A stretch of 14,290 nucleotides of DNA. Source: Bacillota bacterium (lineage in GTDB: Bacteria; Bacillota_I; Bacilli_A; MOL361; Turicibacteraceae). This document shows, piece by piece, positions 1 to 7,219 of this stretch; position 1 is the first letter of the stretch, and each line of letters starts with the position of its first letter. Below the pieces are notes generated by a model. That model saw only the letters and a list, made by a program, of their open reading frames with translations. It made no database searches and was not told where the DNA came from. The translations under genes and the position numbers were made by a program. Location: NCBI GenBank assembly GCA_003486705.1, contig DNGE01000064.1, positions 1 through 14,290 of the forward strand. The letters run 5' to 3'.

Positions 1-2614
1 GACCATAAGAATAATCCACTTTTAACGGCACACTTAACTCAACGACTTGCTCCATCGTTTCAACCACAAGTTTTTTCATTAACTCTAACTCACTTTGCGG
101 CACTTCAAAAATCAATTCATCGTGTACTTGTGATAATAAGCGTGATTGCACCCCTTGCTCTTTCATCTTATGAGCCACATCAATCATCGCTTTTTTAATA
201 ATATCCGCAGCCGTACCTTGAATAGGCGCATTCATTGCCGTACGTTCACCAAATTGACGAAGCGCAAAGTTTTTACTAGTCAATTCAGTAATATAGCGAC
301 GACGGTTAAACAACGTTGACACATACCCATTAAACTTCGCATACTTCACCGTCTCATCCATGTATTCCTTAATACCCGAATACGTTGTTAAATAATGCTC
401 AATATATCCTTTTGCTTCTTTTTGCGAAATATTTAAGTTCTCTGATAAACCAAACGCACTCATTCCATATATAATTCCAAAATTAATCGCTTTTGCCGAG
501 CGTCTTAAATCTGACGTCACCTCAGCCTCAGTTACTTTAAACACATCCATGGCCGTCTTCGTATGAATATCTTGCCCTGTTGTAAAAGCTTCGATTAACG
601 ATTCTGTTTTTGAAATATGAGCCAAAATACGTAATTCAATTTGCGAATAATCGGCCCCTAAAATAACCCAACCTTCCTCACTTGGAACAAAGGCTGAACG
701 AATCAAACGTCCTTCTTCTAAACGAACAGGAATATTTTGAAGATTTGGTTCAATCGATGATAAACGACCTGTTTGCGTTAACGCTTGATTAAAGATCGTA
801 TGCACCTTCCCATCTTCATAACGTGCTTTCTTTAATCCTTCGATATACGTTGAATAAAGTTTCGTTAATGTACGATACTCCATAATTAATGGAATAACCT
901 CATGCTCCTTCATTAACTTTTCTAAAACATCAACACTCGTTGAATAACCTGTTTTATTTTTCTTCACAACAGGGAGCTGTAATTTTTCAAATAAAACTTC
1001 TCCTAATTGTTTGGGTGAATTAATATTAAAGGTCATGTCCGCAAGTGTGTAAATTTGTGCTTCAATCTTTTGGATACGTTCTTGCAACTGTGCCCCTAAC
1101 TCATTTAAACGATTGATATCTAAGCTCATGCCCGTAAATTCCATTTCACCAAGCACCACAGCAAGCGGCATTTCCATGTCTTCAAATAACGTTAATTGAT
1201 CCGCTTCTTTTAATTGTTCCAATACGTTTTCCTTTAATGTCGCAACCGCTAATGCTTTATCTACCGCAAAACGCGCCACGATTTCTTGTGCAGGAACAGT
1301 ACGCTTCGCTCCTTTTCCATACACTTCTTCATCATACTGCAAGCTATCATAATCATATACTGATGCTAGTTGTTTTAAATCTTGGCTAACATGCGTTGGA
1401 TTAATCACATACGTGGCTAATAATAAGTCAAACTCAACCCCACGTAATTCAATGCCTTGCCACTTTAAAGCAACCATTGCACGTTTTAAATCAAACACCG
1501 ATTTTTTAATTGTTTCATCTTGTAAGAAATCAATCATTTTTGAACTCGACTTCACTAACTCAAATGGAACAAACACATGTTGTGCCTCGTCAACGATGGC
1601 GATTCCTAAAATATTTCCTTGGTGATAATTATCACCAAACATTTCAACATGAATCGCTGCCTGATTAAACGTTAACCCTTCTAGCTCATCTCCTGTTTTA
1701 ATTAACGTTAGCGGCGCTTTTTCAACAGTCGGTTTTGAACTTGTTAGGTTTAATTTTTTAATCATCGCATTAAATTCCATCTCTTTATAAAACGGCAATA
1801 ACTCCTCAAGATTCGGCTCTTCATACGCGACGTCATCAAACCCAATTTCAAGTGGCACATCCGTGTGAATCGTCGCCATTTTTTTACACAGAACGGCTTG
1901 ATCAAAATGCGTTTCAATCTTTTCTTTCATCTTACCTTTTAAGTTTTGAATATTTTCACCTAACGTTTCAACACTTCCGTATTCCTTTAATAACTTAATC
2001 GCTGTTTTTTCACCAACACCAGGAATGCCAGGTAAGTTATCCGATGGGTCTCCCATTAATCCTTTTAAATCAACAATCTGGCTTGGGGTTAATTCATATT
2101 TATCGTAAACGGCTGCCACATCAAATCGATCAATCTCTGTGACCCCTTTGCGTGTAATGTGAACCGTCACCTTATCACTCACCATTTGCAGTAAGTCTTT
2201 ATCACCTGTAATAATATGAACATGATCAAAATCAGAATCAGATGCAAGTCTTGCAAACGTTCCGATAATATCATCCGCTTCATAATTCGGAATTTCTAAA
2301 CGCGTCACATGCATTAAATCTAAGTACTTCTTAATTAAATTAATTTGACTGCGCATTTCATCTGGCATCGGCTTACGCCCATCTTTGTACGACTCTAACG
2401 ACTCATGACGAAACGTCGTCTTCCCAGCATCAAAGGCCACTAACATATGTGAATGCTCAAAATCTTCAATGACCTTTGTCATCATATTCACAAATCCGTA
2501 CAACGCATTTGTATAAATCCCGCTACTTGTTTGCATTAAATTACCTGCATAGGCCGTCGCATAATAAGCACGGTACATCAAACTGTTTCCGTCTATTAAA
2601 ATTAATTGTTTCAT
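1..2614 (-). CDS. polA: DNA polymerase I (3' end cut by window edge)
   Basis: Family A DNA polymerase that fills gaps and removes RNA primers during replication and repair. The minus-strand frame is open from the ATG at 2614 to the window edge (about 871 codons). It ends in VDYSYG, so only a few C-terminal residues should be missing. The N-terminal third is the 5'-3' nuclease (IDGNSLMYRAYYA, ITGDKDLLQMV, PGVGEKTA). The middle third is a 3'-5' exonuclease fold in which the catalytic DxE motif is replaced by HVEMFGDNYH near residue 321, as in Bacillus Pol I, so proofreading is probably absent. The polymerase part has motif A GADYSQIELR (Asp655), motif B RRSAKAINFGIIYG (Lys708) and motif C QVHDE (His831, Asp832, Glu833). 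A ribosome binding site AAGGA lies 12 bases before the ATG. It is divergent from the small gene at 2754. The identification is certain; loss of exonuclease activity is inferred from the missing acidic residues. Confidence 0.97.
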   Translation of the reverse strand, partial: MKQLILIDGNSLMYRAYYATAYAGNLMQTSSGIYTNALYGFVNMMTKVIEDFEHSHMLVAFDAGKTTFRHESLESYKDGRKPMPDEMRSQINLIKKYLDLMHVTRLEIPNYEADDIIGTFARLASDSDFDHVHIITGDKDLLQMVSDKVTVHITRKGVTEIDRFDVAAVYDKYELTPSQIVDLKGLMGDPSDNLPGIPGVGEKTAIKLLKEYGSVETLGENIQNLKGKMKEKIETHFDQAVLCKKMATIHTDVPLEIGFDDVAYEEPNLEELLPFYKEMEFNAMIKKLNLTSSKPTVEKAPLTLIKTGDELEGLTFNQAAIHVEMFGDNYHQGNILGIAIVDEAQHVFVPFELVKSSSKMIDFLQDETIKKSVFDLKRAMVALKWQGIELRGVEFDLLLATYVINPTHVSQDLKQLASVYDYDSLQYDEEVYGKGAKRTVPAQEIVARFAVDKALAVATLKENVLEQLKEADQLTLFEDMEMPLAVVLGEMEFTGMSLDINRLNELGAQLQERIQKIEAQIYTLADMTFNINSPKQLGEVLFEKLQLPVVKKNKTGYSTSVDVLEKLMKEHEVIPLIMEYRTLTKLYSTYIEGLKKARYEDGKVHTIFNQALTQTGRLSSIEPNLQNIPVRLEEGRLIRSAFVPSEEGWVILGADYSQIELRILAHISKTESLIEAFTTGQDIHTKTAMDVFKVTEAEVTSDLRRSAKAINFGIIYGMSAFGLSENLNISQKEAKGYIEHYLTTYSGIKEYMDETVKYAKFNGYVSTLFNRRRYITELTSKNFALRQFGERTAMNAPIQGTAADIIKKAMIDVAHKMKEQGVQSRLLSQVHDELIFEVPQSELELMKKLVVETMEQVVELSVPLKVDYSYG

Positions 2615-2658
2615 CTTTTATATCAATCCTTACTTTGGTATATTTCAACAGCATTTTG

Positions 2659-2689
2659 ATTATACTTAAGTATTATTTTACCATTTGAA
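2659..2689 (-). promoter_or_regulatory. Candidate promoter of polA
   Basis: Reading the minus strand, a perfect TATAAT -10 box (2659-2664) lies 44 bases before the polA ATG. The best -35 candidate is TTCAAA (2684-2689, 4 of 6 consensus bases) at a long 19-base spacing. The -10 is convincing; the -35 is weak. Confidence 0.4.
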
Positions 2690-2753
2690 AAATGAATGTA
2701 CAAATTTATTATCTTACACCGTCTCAATTTCATACAAAGGTAGGTTTTTATTC

Positions 2754-3026
2754 ATGACAAATACAAAAAAACAACCCAAACAACTCTTTCTCATCTTCAA
2801 CCTCATCTTATTACTCACCTTCCCATTTAAAGAAGGCGCCCCTTTATTTATCACACTCTTTCACTTCAAATCCGACCTCGTGTTATTTCATTTCATTTGC
2901 CTTACACTTTATAGTTTTCTTCTTTTCTTAAGCTTCACCTTCCTTAACCAGCACTACCTCAAAATTATCCGTTCACTTTCAATCCTTTTTATGCTGTATT
3001 ACGGCGTGACCTTATTCTCATTTTAA
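2754..3026 (+). CDS. Small hydrophobic membrane protein, unknown function
   Basis: A 90-residue protein that I do not recognise. I chose the ATG at 2754 because an AAAGG/AGG-like ribosome binding site lies 9-14 bases upstream; the open frame extends back to 2685 without a better signal. After a basic N-terminus (MTNTKKQPKQ) it is almost wholly hydrophobic: a segment at about residues 11-25, a second at about 41-62, and a third at about 70-89, separated by short polar stretches (FKEGAP, HFKSD, LNQHYLK). Two to three membrane-spanning helices are likely. Codon choice is richer in C-ending codons (CTC, ATC, ACC, TTC) than in the next gene, which could mean foreign origin or weak selection. It is divergent from polA and 171 bases before the metallophosphoesterase gene on the same strand. 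It could also be a chance open frame in pyrimidine-rich DNA, but its length, start signal and helix pattern favour a real gene. Confidence 0.5.
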   Translation: MTNTKKQPKQLFLIFNLILLLTFPFKEGAPLFITLFHFKSDLVLFHFICLTLYSFLLFLSFTFLNQHYLKIIRSLSILFMLYYGVTLFSF

Positions 3027-3150
3027 GGCAAACTGAAACGTTTAAGCACCGCTCACTCCATAAATTCAATTCTCTGACTTGTAACTCACGTCAACATTTC
3101 ATTTATTTTTACAAATCTAACCACTCCCTTTAAAAAGACAGTAGCATTTA

Positions 3151-3159
3151 TGTTATAAT
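3151..3159 (+). promoter_or_regulatory. Extended -10 promoter of the metallophosphoesterase gene
   Basis: TGT followed directly by TATAAT gives a perfect extended -10 element (TG at 3151-3152, TATAAT at 3154-3159), 38 bases before the ATG at 3198. No good -35 is seen at 17 bases, which is normal for extended -10 promoters. It implies that the gene is transcribed on its own and not only by read-through from 2754-3026. Confidence 0.5.
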
Positions 3160-3197
3160 ACTGACAAAGTAATTAATATTTAAAGGATGGCGGCAAG

Positions 3198-4025
3198 ATG
3201 AAAAAATTAGGTATTATCATGGGGATTATTTTAACCTTAATCGTTAGTTTTATGTTAGCTTCACACTTTTTAGTTACAACCAATATTAAATTAGCTGAAA
3301 CCTATATTAAAGATGAGCGAATTCCTTCATCATTTGATGGGGCTCGAATCATCCAGTTTAGCGACACATTAATTCATAACGAATCCGATTTAAATCTGTT
3401 ACAAAAAGTCGTGAAAAAAATTAATAAAACACATCCAGATATCGTCGTCTTCACTGGTGATTTATTTAGCAGTGACAACGTGGCAAAAGAGTTGAGCACT
3501 CAAACGCAAGCGATTTTATCTGAAATAGAAGCATCAATTATGAAAATAGCTGTTTTAGGTGATCACGATGTGTTATATCATGAAGAACTCGTCACACAAA
3601 CGTTTACATCGTCAAACTTCACTGTCCTACGCAATGAAATCCTTCAAGTTTACAACGGTAGTAGCGACGTCCTAACGTTTGTCGGATTGGATTCATTGCA
3701 GCAAACTCAAAATTATCAAAGTCTGATCACACAAGTCAATGATTCAACGTTTAATTTCTTATTACTTCATGAGCCAAATCTAGCATCCTTAATGACAGAT
3801 GAAGCCATTGATGTTCAACTTTCAGGGCATTGCCTCGGCACAAATCAAATACGTCAAACAGATGATAAAAATACAGTTAACTACTGCGAACAATTTTATA
3901 ACGGAACGTATCCATTTGTAGATCAATTATTATTATACGTAAGCGATGGTGTTAACAGTTCAATGACTTACACACACCCATTAAAACGCCCAAGTATCCA
4001 CTCATTTTTATTACTTAAACCATAA
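3198..4025 (+). CDS. YkuE-like membrane-anchored metallophosphoesterase with eroded active site
   Basis: A 275-residue protein with an N-terminal membrane anchor (about residues 5-26) and an outward-facing calcineurin-like phosphoesterase domain of the YkuE type. The ATG at 3198 follows AAAGGA by 10 bases. Family landmarks are in order but altered. The DxH motif appears as SDTLIH, keeping Asp56 but with Leu at the histidine position. TGDLF keeps Asp88. GNHD is GDHD (121-124), so the metal-bridging Asn is Asp. LLHEP keeps His191. GHTHG is GHCLG (210-214), so the last histidine is Leu. The C-terminal SDGVNSSMTYTHPLKRP resembles the usual family ending. Three of the seven or so expected metal ligands are therefore changed. 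The fold assignment is firm; catalytic activity is doubtful, and the protein may be a binding paralogue or use a different metal set. It stands alone, followed by a hairpin at its stop codon. Confidence 0.82.
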   Translation: MKKLGIIMGIILTLIVSFMLASHFLVTTNIKLAETYIKDERIPSSFDGARIIQFSDTLIHNESDLNLLQKVVKKINKTHPDIVVFTGDLFSSDNVAKELSTQTQAILSEIEASIMKIAVLGDHDVLYHEELVTQTFTSSNFTVLRNEILQVYNGSSDVLTFVGLDSLQQTQNYQSLITQVNDSTFNFLLLHEPNLASLMTDEAIDVQLSGHCLGTNQIRQTDDKNTVNYCEQFYNGTYPFVDQLLLYVSDGVNSSMTYTHPLKRPSIHSFLLLKP

Positions 4026-4042
4026 TTGGTTGGGACCAATTA
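4023..4042 (+). repeat. Perfect inverted repeat over the metallophosphoesterase stop codon
   Basis: TAATTGGT, a TGGG loop and ACCAATTA form a perfect 8-bp stem that begins with the TAA stop of the upstream gene. No T-run follows, so it is not a standard intrinsic terminator. Its right arm overlaps the -35 part of the sigma-K-like promoter of the next gene, so it could equally be an operator or 3'-end stabiliser. Confidence 0.5.
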
Positions 4043-4062
4043 CCTAATTTACGCATAACATA
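4035..4062 (+). promoter_or_regulatory. Sigma-K-like (late mother-cell sporulation) promoter
   Basis: CATAACATA (4054-4062) fits the sigma-K -10 consensus CATAnnnTA exactly. It is preceded at 16 bases by ACC (4035-4037), which fits the AC(A/C) -35 core. Transcription would start near 4069, about 30 bases before the ATG at 4099 and ahead of its AAAGGAGG ribosome binding site. The consensus is known from Bacillus; its use here is inferred from sequence alone. Confidence 0.5.
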
Positions 4063-4098
4063 GAGTAGTAACAGCTATGCCTAAAGGAGGTGTCTTAC

Positions 4099-4482
4099 AT
4101 GAATTACCCAACTTATTACATCCCAGCAGATCAAGCCTCATCTTATCGTCATTCATTAACGAATCAAGTTCCATATCTTGTTGAAAACCCTGGTACACCA
4201 CAAGAACGTTTCTTCTTCCTCCCATTCCTTGGAGGACTTGCGGTTGGCGGATTACTTGGCGGATGGGGAAATCGCCCATGTTGTGGCGGTTATTACCCAC
4301 CACAAGCGTATCCATATCCTTACCCATATCCGGTTTATCAGCAACAACAACCTTATTACTATCAACAAGGTCCTTATCAACAAACAACGACTCAAAATGG
4401 CTACTACGGACCCTATGCACCGAGCATGCCAAATCAAAATGAAACAACAATCCTTGAAAGTAATAAATATTACTTATCATAA
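4099..4482 (+). CDS. Tyr/Pro/Gln/Gly-rich small protein, possible spore coat or surface protein
   Basis: A 127-residue protein of unrecognised family. The ATG at 4099 is chosen because AAAGGAGG ends 8 bases before it; an in-frame GTG at 4090 lies inside that site. Three parts are visible. A polar N-terminus (about 1-34) precedes a short apolar glycine-rich stretch (FFFLPFLGGLAVGGLLGG, about 38-55) and then a Cys-Cys pair in GNRPCCGGYYPP. The C-terminal half is low complexity, with PYPYPYP and YQQQQ-type runs rich in Tyr, Gln and Pro, ending in ESNKYYLS. Tyrosine-, glycine- and cysteine-rich composition is common among spore coat and crust proteins that become crosslinked, and a sigma-K-like promoter lies directly upstream. 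The coat role is an inference from composition plus promoter. It converges on the dehydrogenase gene across a shared terminator. Confidence 0.72.
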   Translation: MNYPTYYIPADQASSYRHSLTNQVPYLVENPGTPQERFFFLPFLGGLAVGGLLGGWGNRPCCGGYYPPQAYPYPYPYPVYQQQQPYYYQQGPYQQTTTQNGYYGPYAPSMPNQNETTILESNKYYLS

Positions 4483-4486
4483 ATAT

Positions 4487-4510
4487 AAAAAGAGAGCTGA
4501 GCTCTCTTTT
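4487..4510. terminator. Bidirectional intrinsic terminator
   Basis: GAGAGC (4492-4497), loop TGA, GCTCTC (4501-4506) is flanked by five A's and four T's, giving a stem of about 10 bp. The plus side runs into a T-rich stretch and the minus side into AAAAATAT. It serves both the plus-strand gene ending at 4482 and the minus-strand gene whose stop is at 4509-4511. Confidence 0.85.
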
Positions 4511-5381
4511 ATTTTTGATTTTTTTGTTCATACAATTTATACAAGGCTTGTGTCCCTAAGTTTTCAAAATCTAGTTGTTGGCATTCTTCATATAACCCAA
4601 GAACGAGTTCAAGTCCTGGAAGTGAAACATCCATTTCAGCACTCTCATGCGCTGCAATTTTCATATCTTTAATAAAATGCTTAATATAAAAACCAGGATT
4701 AAAGTCTTTTGCCACAATTCGAGGGGCCATATTGCTTAATTGCCACGACGCGGCCGAACCAGACGTGATGGCCTGAAGTACTGTGTTTGGATTTAAGTCA
4801 AATGCATTTGCATAACTTAAGGCTTCTACCATTCCTAAGGCTGCTCCAGCAATTGCAATTTGATTGACCATTTTAGTATGTTGCCCATTTCCAGCCTGCC
4901 CCATATAGACAATCGTTTTCCCCATGATATCAAGCAGTGGTAAGACGTGGTTAAATGTTGCTTCATCGCCTCCAACCATAATCGTTAGGGTCCCGTTTTT
5001 AGCTCCCACATCGCCCCCTGTAACCGGTGCATCTAAACAAGAAATTCCCTTCTGACTCCCTGCTTCGTAAATACGCTTTGCCAGATCTGGTGTAGACGTT
5101 GTCATATCGATTAAAATACTTTCAGCCTTAGCATGTGCTAGTAACCCTTCGTCCCCAAAATACACGGCTTCAACATCTTGTGGCAACCCAATAATTGTAA
5201 AAATAACATCCGATACTTTCGCTACCTCCGCTACACTTTCACACCAAGTCGCCCCTTTTTCAACAACGGGATCTGCCTTACTTTTTGTTCGATTGTAAAC
5301 AAATAACTCATGACCCGCATTTAATAAATGTGTCGACATACTTAATCCCATGACACCAATGCCTATAAATCCAATTTTCAT
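4509..5381 (-). CDS. NAD(P)-dependent beta-hydroxyacid dehydrogenase (3-hydroxyisobutyrate dehydrogenase family)
   Basis: A 290-residue cytoplasmic oxidoreductase of the family that includes 3-hydroxyisobutyrate dehydrogenase, tartronate semialdehyde reductase (GarR/GlxR) and Bacillus YkwC. The N-terminal Rossmann fold begins with GFIGIGVMG (4-12). The second strand ends in NRTKSKA (30-36); the Arg after Asn hints at NADP rather than NAD. The substrate-binding signature LDAPVTGGDVGAKNGTLTIM (about 116-135) and the catalytic lysine in GQHTKMVNQ (Lys170) are present. The C-terminal helical domain carries FYIKHFIKDMKIA. Length is normal for the family. AAAGGTGGAG lies 6 bases before the ATG. It is a single-gene unit with its own promoter and terminator. 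The exact substrate (3-hydroxyisobutyrate, tartronate semialdehyde, succinic semialdehyde or similar) cannot be read from the sequence. Confidence 0.93.
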   Translation of the reverse strand: MKIGFIGIGVMGLSMSTHLLNAGHELFVYNRTKSKADPVVEKGATWCESVAEVAKVSDVIFTIIGLPQDVEAVYFGDEGLLAHAKAESILIDMTTSTPDLAKRIYEAGSQKGISCLDAPVTGGDVGAKNGTLTIMVGGDEATFNHVLPLLDIMGKTIVYMGQAGNGQHTKMVNQIAIAGAALGMVEALSYANAFDLNPNTVLQAITSGSAASWQLSNMAPRIVAKDFNPGFYIKHFIKDMKIAAHESAEMDVSLPGLELVLGLYEECQQLDFENLGTQALYKLYEQKNQK

Positions 5382-5426
5382 CTAAGACTCCACCTTTACA
5401 CCAAATTCTTAATTCATATCCCTTTT

Positions 5427-5435
5427 AGTATACCA
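5427..5435 (-). promoter_or_regulatory. Extended -10 promoter of the hydroxyacid dehydrogenase gene
   Basis: On the minus strand TGG is followed directly by TATACT (-10 at 5427-5432, TGn at 5433-5435), 45 bases before the ATG. No good -35 is seen, in keeping with an extended -10 promoter. Confidence 0.5.
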
Positions 5436-5507
5436 CGACACTTAAAATATAAAATGTAATATATTGGTTCAACTACTTATTTCCATTATCTATCGTTTTT
5501 CGATAAT

Positions 5508-5533
5508 AAAAAAGTGAGATTACTCTCACTTTT
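5508..5533 (-). terminator. Intrinsic terminator after the coiled-coil protein gene
   Basis: AAAAGTGAGA (5510-5519), loop TTAC, TCTCACTTTT (5524-5533) is a perfect 10-bp stem directly after the stop codon at 5536-5538. Minus-strand reading runs into six T's. It ends the deacetylase/coiled-coil unit. Confidence 0.85.
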
Positions 5534-5535
5534 CC

Positions 5536-6213
5536 TTATCTAAATAAATAATCAATAATTGTTTTATTTGCAATTTGTTCATAATACATTTCTTTTGCCT
5601 GATAGTAAGCTTGAACCGTGTCCATGTAGTCTGTATGTAAAGCTTGAACCTCTTGGAACGCAACATTTACACTTTCAAAATATTGAACCGAATCACTTGT
5701 TTTCGTATTGTAGAACATCTCTTCAAAAGATTCTAAAGCATTCACTAACGCATCTAATTTCGTTTTTAAATCAGCTAGTTTTGTCGTACGTTCTTGTTGT
5801 AATTCAACCATATTATTAGCTAATGCTAACAGTTCAGGCGATAATTTTTTTGTCTTTTTCTCAACTTTGTCAAAGTTTGTTTCCTCGATTACTTTTGAAA
5901 TACACACAGATACTGATTCTGTGTATTTTTTAACAGCATCATAATTTGTCTCATACTCTTCAAATTGAGTTGTTACATTTGTTTGGCCATCATAAGTTTG
6001 ACCAATATTAATTAATTCTTTTACAGAGAATTGTAATTGTTCTAATGTTGTTTCTAATGTCTCTTTATTTTGATCTTCGCAAGTGATAATTTTTTGATCG
6101 ACATCTTGGAAAAATTTAAACACTTTAATTTCTGGAATATCGTAAGTTAGTGCAAACACTAATAATAACGCAGTTACCACAACAAAAGTGATCGTTGGTA
6201 ATAATCGACGCAT
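5536..6213 (-). CDS. Membrane-anchored extracellular coiled-coil protein, unknown function
   Basis: A 225-residue protein that I do not recognise. The ATG at 6213 has a strong AAGGGGG ribosome binding site 8 bases upstream. Residues 1-4 are basic (MRRL) and about 5-23 form one hydrophobic helix (PTITFVVVTALLLVFALTY), so it is a signal anchor or uncleaved signal peptide. The remaining 200 residues are polar, highly charged and predicted helical, with heptad-like Leu/Val spacing at about 52-72 and 125-165. Only two cysteines occur (Cys45 and Cys104), both outside the membrane, and they could form a disulfide. The gene starts 16 bases after the first deacetylase gene stops and is followed by a terminator, so the two are almost certainly co-transcribed. 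That context suggests a role in the cell envelope, for example as a partner or scaffold of the deacetylase. No enzymatic motif is visible. Confidence 0.75.
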   Translation of the reverse strand: MRRLLPTITFVVVTALLLVFALTYDIPEIKVFKFFQDVDQKIITCEDQNKETLETTLEQLQFSVKELINIGQTYDGQTNVTTQFEEYETNYDAVKKYTESVSVCISKVIEETNFDKVEKKTKKLSPELLALANNMVELQQERTTKLADLKTKLDALVNALESFEEMFYNTKTSDSVQYFESVNVAFQEVQALHTDYMDTVQAYYQAKEMYYEQIANKTIIDYLFR

Positions 6214-6229
6214 TGTCTAGACCCCCTTC

Positions 6230-7087
6230 TTATAAATCCACACTGTTAACTAAATTTTTAATAACATGGCTATCTGGATTGTATGGTAAAAATTCATATC
6301 CTAAATCTAAATAATATTCGATAACTTGTGGTAACACTTCTACCGTTACATCTTTCTCATGGAATAAAATAACCGTATGTGTTGGCTTATTCCACAACGT
6401 CATATCACTATCAATTTTGGTCATGATTTGAGACGCATTGTATGACCAGTCCATTGAATCAATATCCCAATCCCAGCACTTAATACCCGCTTCAATTAAC
6501 GCTGCAATATGCTCTTCTGTGAACGTTCCACCCGTACCATAAGGCGCACGACACAATTGACTTTCAAATCCACCTGTTATTGATGAAATTAATTCTTGTT
6601 GCTCTTTTATTTCCCCAACGAAATTTTGAGCTGCATTCTCATCTTTGTACAAATAATCAAAATCATGTGTCATCGAGTGCATCCCGATATAATGTCCATC
6701 ATTCGCCATACGTTGTAACATGTCTTCAGCATTTGAGTAGTTAGAAATTGCTGTTCCTAACACAAAGAATGTTCCTTTTATTCCATATGAATCTAAAATA
6801 TCAAGAATTTCACTCGTATTACGTGATGGTCCATCATCAAATGTTAAATAGGCAAATCGAACTTCTTTATTATGCCATTTCGTAACAGATTTAATATCTT
6901 CAAAATCTAAATAACTTGCCTCTACTGTTGACATATTTAAAGTTTTAACTTGACTCGTAACATTAATTATGAAACTCCCCGCAACTGCTAAAATAACAAC
7001 TAATGTTAATAATACGTAAAAACGTGGTTTTGCACTACGTCGTCTAGTTGAACCACCATAGCGTGAATAGTATTGGTTTCTAGCCAT
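6230..7087 (-). CDS. Membrane-anchored polysaccharide (peptidoglycan) deacetylase, NodB/CE4 family
   Basis: A 285-residue metal-dependent de-N-acetylase. I chose the ATG at 7087 because GGAGGG sits 8 bases upstream; an in-frame ATG at 7108 lies ahead of that site. A basic Tyr/Arg/Gly-rich tail (residues 2-22, RNQYYSRYGGSTRRR) is followed by one membrane helix (about 24-42), placing the catalytic domain outside. CE4 motifs: TFDDGP (catalytic and metal Asp84 and Asp85), HSMTH (metal ligands His137 and His141), RAPYG (Arg180), WDWDIDSMDW (205-214) and LFHE (His243). All key residues are kept, so it should be active, removing acetyl groups from GlcNAc or MurNAc of peptidoglycan or a similar glycan. 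It is co-transcribed with the coiled-coil gene and lies 132 bases after a paralogue; the two look like a tandem duplication. The exact substrate cannot be deduced. Confidence 0.92.
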   Translation of the reverse strand: MARNQYYSRYGGSTRRRSAKPRFYVLLTLVVILAVAGSFIINVTSQVKTLNMSTVEASYLDFEDIKSVTKWHNKEVRFAYLTFDDGPSRNTSEILDILDSYGIKGTFFVLGTAISNYSNAEDMLQRMANDGHYIGMHSMTHDFDYLYKDENAAQNFVGEIKEQQELISSITGGFESQLCRAPYGTGGTFTEEHIAALIEAGIKCWDWDIDSMDWSYNASQIMTKIDSDMTLWNKPTHTVILFHEKDVTVEVLPQVIEYYLDLGYEFLPYNPDSHVIKNLVNSVDL

Positions 7088-7120
7088 TTTTTCATCCCTC
7101 CAAAGCATTTATCTTTCTCA

Positions 7121-7126
7121 ATTATA
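7121..7126 (-). promoter_or_regulatory. Candidate -10 box of the first deacetylase unit
   Basis: A perfect TATAAT on the minus strand, 33 bases before the ATG at 7087. No acceptable -35 is found at 16-18 bases (the hexamers there are ATGCAT-like), so an activator or a different recognition mode may be involved. The sequence TGTCGAATA lies just upstream at 7130-7138 (minus strand). Confidence 0.35.
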
Positions 7127-7219
7127 CACTATTCGACAAAAAAATGCATAGCAAATTTTTACTCCATTATTAACTTTCATATATTTTTTCACAATAAGGG
7201 TGACAGAAAAAAAATTAAG

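Noticed and set aside
2732..2739. CATACAAA resembling a sigma-E -10 box before the 2754 gene
   Set aside because: It overlaps the gene's own ribosome binding site, so a transcript starting from it would lack that site; no matching -35 is present.
3034..3048. TGAAACGTTTAAGCA as a cre site
   Set aside because: It contains an AAACGTTT palindrome but does not fit the cre spacing (the CG is one base too early), and it is far from the next promoter.
4049..4531. Minus-strand open frame across the Tyr/Pro-rich gene, and overlapping frames at 4178-4672 and 4252-4437
   Set aside because: They are antisense or out-of-frame shadows of the 4099-4482 gene and of the dehydrogenase, cross the shared terminator, and lack ribosome binding sites.
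5491..5505. TATCG/CGATA hairpin with a T5 loop before the coiled-coil terminator
   Set aside because: Only 5 bp, no T-run, and next to a much better terminator; probably chance in AT-rich DNA.
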